A stretch of DNA of 64,000 bases, from assembly GCA_047967505.1 (NCBI GenBank), contig CM106539.1; one strand, written 5' to 3'. Below are positions 56,133-64,000 of this stretch, one piece after another. The notes under the pieces were generated by a model. It saw only the letters and a list, made by a program, of their open reading frames with translations, did not search any database and had not been told where the DNA came from. A program made the position numbers and the translations under genes. Within the stretch, counting starts at the first letter, position 1. Every line of letters starts with the position of its first letter. This DNA comes from Dipteris shenzhenensis. Lineage: Eukaryota; Polypodiophyta; Polypodiopsida; Gleicheniales.

Positions 56133-58363
56133 GTTTGACTTTCATGTTATGGATACTTTATGACGTCCCCCTTCACGTCTTCAGAAGTTTGCAATTTTAT
56201 ACCTTATATAGGTAATGGCAGTTTGCGAGTCTCTTTTGGTGAGGTTATTGAGGATCCCTGCTTAGAGCTGTCATGGTATTAAGTTCTCAGCTTTAGATGT
56301 ACAGTTAAGCTTACAGCTAAGGATAGGGCAGTGCCGATCTCTCTATGGCAATTTGTAATTGATGGCATCTGTATGAGGACATGCATGCAAAATGTGTTTG
56401 CAGGCCTCTTGCCTCATTGGTGATTGATGATGGGGGACAGCAGAGATGTGTAGACGCCAGAGGTTTCTTTATGCTCTTCAGGAGTATTTCACTACAGCAA
56501 CCACACTTAAACGTGGTGCATTCTTGTGTTCTCACGGTGTTTCATCTTACCATGCACATCATGGGTACCTCTTGCACTGAGTGACAGCTTTTATGATGCC
56601 TGCATGGCTATGATTACATATTTTGGGTGCAGCAAAAACTCTCATCAGCAGCCAATGGTTTCTGCTATTCCTTGTCCTTTGTGGATTATTCGTCCAATTA
56701 CATTCCCTTACTTATTTTTCTGGAGGTTTTGTTGCCGAGCATCTCCAATCAAATAATATCATCTACAATTCTTGTAGTTGAGTAAGTGTATAAGGAGAGC
56801 ATTCGGTGAGCTACCTTACATTGTGGGCAACTTTGATAGAAGATTGGCATGACGACTCGGGTGTAAATGTTTAGTACGTAAGTTAATGGATGTGATCTCT
56901 TTTGACTCTTGAGGGAAGTAGAATGGCATGGCATGGAAACCATCCAAAGCGTATTGGAAAAAATGAGTTGAAGCTCTGTGAGTGTGCAGTCGCGAAGGGA
57001 AGAGAGCATGCATTTTGTTTGTCTCATTTGAGTCTGTGTACATTTAAATCTTGTTTCAACTATAACTGATGGGTCATTCAAGTTGGTTGATTTACATTAT
57101 GGTATGATAATGTAGACTTATTCGTTCTTATTATTTTGTATGTTGGCATCCAAAAATAGCAGTATCATCAGCTAGCTCACTATCCAAGAGCTTCTCATCT
57201 TTGTTTAAAAGGAAGTCTTATCCCAATAATGTCCAACTAGAAAATGCTTTTGTCATACAGAAGGCTAGTCTGAGAATCGTGAATAAGATAAGGAAGAATG
57301 GGGTTGGAAATGGAGAGGGATTACTTTGGTCAAAATCTTTTAAAATGTTTACAACAAAGTGATAGATTTCCATTGGAAAATGATTACAAGTGAATTGGGT
57401 ATCGTACCAGAGTCCCAGCTCCCTGTAGGGTTGAGGTAATATGATCCTCAATCATATCCTAGAAAGCAATACGAAAGGAAGGTGTCAGTTCATTTGAGCC
57501 TAGGTATCTGTCCTTGTGGAGAGCAATTGCAATCTTGAATTTCGGGTTGGTGAAAGAGACATCAAGTAAATCTGTCCTATGGGGTTTCATCAATATTGGC
57601 ATACTCTATTAAACCATATGTTTGGCATCATCTTTGAGAAGTGAATCAAGATATGCTAAAAGGAGGTGTAAAAATTTGTAGCAATTGGCATGCCAACATT
57701 AGAATCTGTCTACAAAATCTCGTAATAACTTGAGATACACTCTCTCTACCATGTCTCGGGCCGAGAGTAGACAAAATGTATCGATTCTTCCTTTCTCAAG
57801 GATCTAGAAGGATTTTTGTGCGGAATACTTCCCACAAGTAGAGAGAGGCATAGTTTTCTCTCTAATCTAGTAAGATTTGCATATGAGTGCTTGGAAAATT
57901 TTGGAAAGAAAAGGTAAGGTCCTTATGAAAGTGTAGAATAAGAAGTTGATGGATCTTCTAGCATAGACATTTGCATTATGAAGTATTGCTTGAATGAATA
58001 GCCTTGCTAGGCCTTTACATTAGTTTCTTCAATGTATGTAGGTGCCAAATTGTCTCAAAGGAAGCCAATTTGAAGAAAGACATTGCACTTATTTGGGAAG
58101 TCAATCTATTGCAATTTAGGAGGTGGATGATGATGAGTTGCCATACGCCAACAACAAGAAAAGACTATTGAAAGAGAAGTGCTTGATTATAAAGCCATGG
58201 GTTTTTGAACAAGTCACTTGCGAAGGAAGTGTCGAAAAGGCTCAAGAATATGGCAAGGAGTAGAGGAAAAGAGAACCACTTTGATTTTTTATAGGATGCT
58301 TACTAGGCCTTCGCATAGTAAAGTAGTATTGAAGGCTAATCAAAGTGTCTCGATGGTGTCTTG
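56133..58363 (+). other. ACBP-like 3' UTR and downstream DNA
   Basis: The first few hundred bases should be 3' UTR, but I see no clear AATAAA, so the transcript end is not placed. No recognisable gene or element up to 58363. Confidence 0.4.
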
Positions 58364-58600
58364 GAACCCTTGATGAAATGCATATTGAACCTCTTCTATC
58401 AAGTGCCTCATCATCAAGATAGAATCTATCTATCCATGCATGGATGGCCATATGCGACCTTCTGTTTGACTAAGAAAACTAAAGCGAGTCTAGCAACCAT
58501 CCAAGCATGGACAGATGATGCATGGATAGATAGATTCTATCTTGATGATTAGGCACTTGACAGAAGAGGTTCAGTATGCATTTCATCAAGGGTTACCACT
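58364..58600. repeat. Inverted repeat (foldback) with about 80-bp arms
   Basis: The left arm, about 58364-58443, starts GGAACCCTTGATGAAATGCA. It is nearly the reverse complement of the right arm, about 58521-58600, ending TGCATTTCATCAAGGGTTACC. The spacer is about 77 bp. Both arms encode the LINE endonuclease piece WIDRFYLDD...ALDRRGS, on opposite strands. Confidence 0.9.
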
Positions 58601-58790
58601 TCGGATCACTTTCCGTTGGTTATTACGATTACTGAGTCTCATAAGAGGCATCGCTCTACTAATATTAGGATTCCAAATGCATTGTATGTGGAGGACCTCA
58701 GAGAAGACGTTTTGTAGATATGGGTTTCTCATTTGTAGGGTGGAGTGTCTTTTCCTTCACATATTGCTACAATAGCCTTGTTTGGTGTTA
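58501..58790 (+). pseudogene. LINE endonuclease fragment
   Basis: The + strand reads WIDRFYLDD, stop, ALDRRGSVCISSRVTTSDHF and PLVITITESHKRHRST, the C-terminal end of an AP-type LINE endonuclease (SDHFP motif). Interrupted by stops. Confidence 0.75.
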
Positions 58791-59262
58791 GTGATTTTAC
58801 CATACTATTTCTGACACTAAGAGACATGAGATTCTTAGGCAATAGAGGTCTAGCAGCCCTATAGAGAAAAAAGAAAAAAAGGCCTACAAATGCTTGGATT
58901 CAAGCATGAGCAGGGTAGTGAAGTCCTCAGGGGAGAGAGCCCCAGGAGATGCTTTGTCAATAGGGAAGCCAACACCAGTATCCTCAAAAGTAAAGGGAAC
59001 AAAATCCTGCTCACCATAGTTCGCCAAGGTAGGGTGTTAACCCTGTGGCAACAAAGGCCAGAAGTGTAGTCTAGGACAAAAATGATGAGAGCATTGTGTG
59101 TGTAGAGTAGCAGCAACACTCTGCTTGTAATATCTTGAGTCTGAAAGATGGTATGATGAATCTTAAAGGATGAGGATAGCCAAAATCCTCTCTAGAAAAG
59201 ATCCAATCATACTTGTAAAATCAAGATCTAGAGAGAGAAAGACTAAAAGCCTACACTTTTTG

Positions 59263-59335
59263 AGGTCCCCCCACTTTGTGTAGAGACTCAAAAGGTCCCC
59301 CCACTTTGTGTAAAGAACCAAAAGGTCCCCCACAA
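59263..59335. repeat. Three-copy 30/31-bp tandem repeat
   Basis: GGTCCCCCCACTTTGTGTA starts at 59263 and 59294; a third, truncated GGTCCCCCAC starts at 59324. Confidence 0.85.
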
Positions 59336-59559
59336 AAGTGGAAGGACTCTTGTCCAAAAGGTATTCTACAAAAGAGGTCCCACCACGGACGTACCTACGG
59401 ATTATATAGAGACCAACATCCAACATGCATAAATATCTATCAATGGAATGAAGCTCCCACTCTTTACGGTTCAGTGTTCAAGCTCACTCTTGTGTTCATG
59501 TGATTGATCTCCATTGCATCCATGCTCTCTTACACTATCGTGTTCTAGCATGCCTTTTC

Positions 59560-59880
59560 TCTTGCACTCCTTACCCTTGTACTCTCTCCTTCTCCCTCCT
59601 TCCTCTTCCTCCACCCTCCTCCTCCTCTCTCCTCTCTCTTCCTCCTCCTCCCTCCTTCCTCCCTCCTCCACCTTCCTCCTCCCTCCTTCCTACCTTCCTC
59701 CTCTCTCCTTCCTCCCTCCTCGACCTTCCTCCTCCCTCCTTCCTACCTTCCTCCTCCCTCTTCCTCCTCCCTCCTCCTCCTCCTCCTCCTCCTTCTCCTT
59801 CCTCCCTTCTCCTCCTCCTACTCCCTCCTCCTCCACTCTTCTCCCTCTCCCTCCCCCTTCCTTGTCCCTCCTCCTCAACC
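59560..59880. repeat. Long polypyrimidine (TCC/CTT-rich) tract
   Basis: About 320 bp of nearly pure C and T on the + strand, with CTCCTCC and TTCCTCC words. Open frames here are composition artefacts. Confidence 0.93.
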
Positions 59881-60472
59881 CTTACCCCTCGAATCCGCGA
59901 AGGAGACTAGCTCTCCACTCCTCAACCTTGGACTCCTCCTAAACCCTGCAACCCCCTCTGAACCTTAGAACTCCTAATTAGCTCTCTCAACCCTATCTCC
60001 CTTTCAAAACCTGAAATCCCCTTCTAATCCCTTAAACTCCCGTGGAGGCCGAGAGCCTTCATCAATCGTTATGATCAAGCCCTCTTTCTCATCCATGCGC
60101 GCATGAGATTTGCTTTCCATGCTTTAGCCTACACCTCTCATCGGAATACGACCCGAGGACCTATGCTACATTTGTAAACACCTATGCTACAACGAGCGAC
60201 GACACAACTATAGGTGACCAATACCCTCGGAACGTGCACTTGGTAACAGTGACAACATTTTGGCATTGCTGTCGGGGAGATTAGTACCTGAAGTGAAAGT
60301 GGAGCATGTGTTTGCATGTGTGAAAAAGAACCCCCTTCGAAAAACCATTCAAGACACATCCCTCAAGGCAAAGGAGTGAAAAAATGCTTCCAAGTGGTGT
60401 AAAATAATGTTGCCATACATAATCACATTAATACACTAAATACCCAAAATTAACCCTTTATCCCCCCACAAC

Positions 60473-60482
60473 CTATAAAAGC
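60473..60482 (+). promoter_or_regulatory. Candidate TATA box
   Basis: CTATAAAAGC follows a C-rich stretch and precedes repeated CACTTCTTTCCCCAC and CCGTCAAC words. It could be a promoter of an LTR or leader belonging to the element at the right edge. No transcript evidence. Confidence 0.25.
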
Positions 60483-61256
60483 AGCACCAACCCCCCTCAC
60501 TTCTTTCCCCACACCTCTTTCCACTCACTTCTTTCCCCACCCTTTTCCAAGCCACTTCCATCTCCAAATTTTGGTAAGCCTCCATATTTTCCATCTATCT
60601 CTATTTTTCGTCCTCCAACTTCCGTCCACCATTTCCACCACCACTTTTTCCGTCAACCCCCCCTCCATCACTACTTTTTCCGTCAACACCCCCTTCCATT
60701 ACCACTTTTCCCATCAGCTCTGAGGCTTTGTTGATGAACTTCTTTTGCACCTCCTTTAGCTTGGTTCCTAGTGATTGTCTGCTACTAGATTACCTTGAGA
60801 CTTTAATACTTCTACTCTCACCTTCAAACCTATGTTTTCTTTGCTTGATTTGTCTGACTTTCCTATTGTTCCCTCCACTTGGTCTTTTCTCCTCCAGCTA
60901 ACTTGTTTGGATTTTGGAAATCTTTCTTATAGTAAATTTTCCATCAAACAAATCGATTGGATTCACTATGATTATTTTTGGTACATGTATCTCTCCCATT
61001 TCATTGGCCGCACTAGCATTTAGAGATGCACAACCATGCAACGAGGCCTTTGCTTGCTCAGCTTCATCCTGGTGGTTTGTATTCTCATGTTGATTACTAG
61101 CAATTGGACCCAATTTATGCCTTCGTTTTTGGAGTCCTTAATTGCCTTCCCCACTAGGTCTCTAGAAATTACATGTGTCCAATGACCTAAGCTAGATCCT
61201 CTATGACAAAAATCTAAAGTAATCATTTTCCTTTATTGGTACCACCTTGCTAGTTA

Positions 61257-61309
61257 TATAGCCTTGTCCTAGAAGCCATGCTTTGTTAAGGCTATAGGAC
61301 AAGGCTATA
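61257..61309. repeat. 15-bp perfect inverted repeat
   Basis: TATAGCCTTGTCCTA (61257-61271) and its exact reverse complement (61295-61309). A further reverse-complement piece, ACAAGGCTATATAAC, is at 61322-61336. Confidence 0.9.
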
Positions 61310-61439
61310 CTTTGTCAAGAAACAAGGCTATATAACAAAATTTATAAGTTTTGTTTTTTGCTAGTACCACCTTTCTGGTCACGATGGGTGTTCGATTTGT
61401 CGTGGGCCTTACTTGATTAGCATACATCAGGATGAGTCC

Positions 61440-61800
61440 TCCGACACCTCCCCCCCCCCCCCCCCCTCTCCACCTCCCCCCCCCCCTCCCCCCTCTCCAC
61501 CTCCAACCCCCCTTGCCCCCCGCCTCTCCACTCTCGTCCCTCCCCTCTCCACATCCACCCCCTCTCCACATCCCCCTCCTCTCCACATCCCCCCCCTCTC
61601 CACATCCACCCCCTTCCACTTCCCCCCCCCCCTCCACCTCCACCCCCCTCCACACACCTCCACCACCACCTCCCACCCCTCCCCCCTCCACCTCCACCAC
61701 CTCCTCCCCTTGCCCCCACCCCCCCCCCCCCCCCAACACCCAACCCACCTCCTCCCCCCCCCCCTCTCCAACCCCCCCTCCCCTCCCCCTCTCCACCACC
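61440..61800. repeat. C-rich polypyrimidine tract with CCTCTCCACAT repeats
   Basis: About 360 bp of C-rich sequence with C runs up to about 20 and repeated CCCCTCTCCACATCC units at 61540-61615. Open frames on both strands here are artefacts of composition. Confidence 0.93.
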
Positions 61801-61924
61801 ACTTGCGACGGTGGTGGCTTGACGGAATTTTTTTCTATGGAAATTTTAGCCGGAATTTTTCTCGAAATTTTTTTATCTTTATTTTAAAAAAGGACTTTTT
61901 AAAAAGAGAGGAAAAAAGGACCTA

Positions 61925-62130
61925 AACTAATTGTAGTTAGATTAACCCTCTATGTTAGGTTAGCTTAGTTAAGTAAGGTTAGACTAATTGGGGTTAGGTT
62001 AGGTTAGGTGAGCCTTAGGTTAGATAAGCCTTAACTGTAGTTAGCTCAACTAACTACCACCAGTTAGGTCCAATTAGTTAAGTTAGATAAACTAAACCAA
62101 TTAGAGTAACTAAACTAGTATCAGTTAGTT
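61925..62130. repeat. TTAGG/GTTAG-rich stretch
   Basis: Degenerate GTTAGGTTAGGTTAGG-type words, then TTAGTTAAGTTAG variants. Not the plant telomere unit TTTAGGG. Confidence 0.6.
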
Positions 62131-62459
62131 GGCTCTTCAAACTAAAGGCCATTCACACCACCCTTAAGGTCAAAGATCCCCCCTAAGGCCTAATTTTTCC
62201 CCTAATTCAACACAACTTTTCAAGACCGTAACTCATCCATTTGGGATCCAAAATGAACCCCGATTGAACCAGCGTTTCACACACAGAAACAACACACTAT
62301 GGGACATTTTTCTAGCCCATTGGACACCATTTCGGCATCCCTAGCACTCGCTAATTTGTGCCCCCGTGTGGGCTCCCTTTTTGCACTAATTCGCTCATAA
62401 GTTTCCACGGTGACCTCAAACAGAAAGGCTGCAAGATGATCCCGCATTACAAGTAGGCA

Positions 62460-64000
62460 ATATAGCAATGCGCAGGAAAGAAAAGGTAACAACATACTTA
62501 GGAAGAATGAAAAGATTAATAGCAAAGTGTGTCCCCCCTCCCGACGACAAGAACCTCATAGCATGGTTTATCTTTGGACTGAAAAAATCCATTCACAAGG
62601 ACATGAAAAAAGTCAGCAACTATGCACATTTCAACGACACTCCTGAAGCTACAATTGACATTGAGGATGACATGACTGATTCTGAGAGCGCGACATTGAT
62701 GGCTATAAATCAAAGTCATCGCAACAAGAAATATTCAAAGAAGGGAAGCACTTCCAACAAAGATCACACCACCAAGTGGAAGTCATGGCCCTAAGAGTAA
62801 AAGATGAAATGATGCAGGCCATCGAGCAAAAGTTGCACATCTCTCAGCCACCACAATACCCACGGAGAGAAAATGTTTGGTACCCACATTGTATGGCCAA
62901 CCATGCAACCAATGAGTGCCCAATCTAGAGGAATAGACAACACCCACAAGAAGTGGCTCAGCCCCCACGGTTATGGTGTCCCATTTGCAATGTTGCAGGG
63001 CATGATGTAAATACATGTTTCTATAATATGAGGGTAGCACAACCCCGACCCAACAATACCAACAGTCGCCAATCCCAGTGTACAGGTCCCACTGGCCACC
63101 TTCGGCCCTCAATTTTTGATCGTGTCTCCGACAGACAGTTGAATGGGTTACTTATGAATGCGAGGTTGGACGAGCCAATAACTCAAACACACTCGGTCAG
63201 GTTATTGAGCAATTGATCATATCACATTGTTATCTCCAGCATGACCTAATGCATAAGTGTCACATCTCAACCCACTAACAATGAGGACACAAGTGCCTCA
63301 ATTAATAAGGAATCCCAATCCTCCGCAATATCCTCGGGCTCCCAATCTTGCTCCAGTAGTTCTGGTGCAACAATTCCGACCTGAAGAGCTGGGAACCTCA
63401 CTATGAGTATGAAACAAAATACCCTATGTACTACATGTATGGCGGAGGAAACCATTGCATAGCAGAATGCCCACACAAGGGTAACCCCGTTACATTCCAA
63501 CCTGTGTGCAGGGAATGCGAAGTTGGGCATGCCTGCATGGACTGCCCACTAAGAACAAAGCCTCAACCAACCATGGAAGTGAAGCCTGATGTACCCCTAG
63601 GGATGATAAGTGTGGAAAATCATAGTATGGCAACACAAAGTGTGGCATCATAGCCAGTCTTGATCATAACAAGACAATGAAAGAAGCGGCACGACAAAAA
63701 CTCCTTTTCGCTCAAAAAGCAAAGAGGCCTCTGACAAAACAAGCCATGCCAATCCCACAACTTAGTGAGACCATGCCTAGCACATCCACGGAAAGGGCCA
63801 CCCAAGAAGCCAAGGAATCGTTAATTAATAGAAACTCCAAGGTCAAATGGACAAGCCAGGAAACACTCATCAGAGCCTTGGACAAACATGCATCAATTAT
63901 GCTAGGCAGTTATGACAAAACACTCAAGAGGAAAGTGCAAGCCTTAGCAATAATCCTAGAGGGGTCCCTCACCATTGATGACCATTTTCCCAACCTCAGC
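62460..64000 (+). pseudogene. Gag region of an LTR-type element, running off the right edge
   Basis: The + strand starts near RRKEKVTTYLGRMKRLIAKC and ADFFHVLV-free gag text such as WFIFGLKKSIHKDMKKVS and IDIEDDM. Three Cys/His clusters follow: CPICNVAGHDVNTC (about 62987), GGGNHCIAECPHKG (about 63441) and CRECEVGHACMDCP (about 63509). A basic segment, MKEAARQKLLFAQKAKRPLT (from 63677), leads to VKWTSQETLIRALDKHASIM near the edge. Each piece is in a different frame, so it is damaged. Gag with several knuckles suggests a gypsy-like element; pol would lie beyond 64000. No LTR or primer site was located. Confidence 0.6.

Noticed and set aside
59500-59942. Leu/Ser/Pro-rich frames of about 140 codons
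   Set aside because: Products of the polypyrimidine tract, not genes.
61305-61925. Several open frames of 100-170 codons on both strands (Pro/Ser/His-rich or Gly-rich)
   Set aside because: They come from the C-rich tract; no domain and extreme composition on every frame.
61955-62030. Interstitial telomere repeat
   Set aside because: Units are GTTAGG/TTAGG-like and irregular; the plant telomere unit TTTAGGG is not repeated here.
1-64000. CRISPR arrays, bacterial operons, phage or defence systems
   Set aside because: No regular spaced repeats or prokaryotic gene layout; introns and plant retroelements show eukaryotic nuclear DNA.

Overview
The window is plant nuclear DNA from a large, repeat-rich genome. 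Three signs point this way: a spliced plant-type gene with GT/AG introns of up to about 24.6 kb, Ty1/copia and Ty3/gypsy retrotransposons whose primer-binding sites match plant initiator tRNA-Met, and decayed LINEs. The style suggests a fern or another large-genome land plant; that placement is inference. I found no prokaryotic genes, no CRISPR array and no rRNA or tRNA genes.

The host gene is the main cellular content. Sixteen exons on the + strand between 12060 and 56132 join in frame into about 604 residues plus a stop. They encode most of a class IV acyl-CoA-binding protein (ACBP4/5-like): the C-terminal helix of the acyl-CoA-binding domain, about six kelch repeats, a coiled coil and a tryptophan-rich C-terminus. 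The N-terminal part of the acyl-CoA-binding domain was not found and probably lies upstream of the window, so the left 12 kb is likely intron.

Layout. 1-6840: a LINE (- strand) split by a full-length copia element, Copia-D (451-6227). 6841-12059: repeat debris and a LINE tail. 12060-12272: two exons. 12273-36865: a 24.6 kb intron with a nest in which a LINE was hit by gypsy element A (13770-31405); A carries copia element C in its 5' LTR (14001-20220) and gypsy chromovirus B in its internal region (22896-28805). Two opposed LINE copies follow (32020-35755). 36866-39079: seven exons (kelch core). 39080-49111: a 10 kb intron with a decayed copia, a hAT-type BED/DUF659 transposase remnant, a 100-bp tandem duplication and a probable 1.6 kb solo LTR. 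49112-56132: the last seven exons, with another LINE in the 5 kb intron. 56133-64000: downstream DNA with a LINE-derived foldback, two long polypyrimidine tracts and, at the right edge, the gag region of another LTR element.

Four insertions have exact 5-bp target-site duplications (CAATC, AGATG, GCCCC, CTGAG) that reconstruct uninterrupted sequence, so the nesting order is read directly. B and C have LTR pairs I read as identical; A and D differ at about four positions each. B keeps one long gag-pol frame, with a perfect 285-bp in-frame duplication. A and C have broken pol genes despite near-identical LTRs, which suggests mobilisation in trans.
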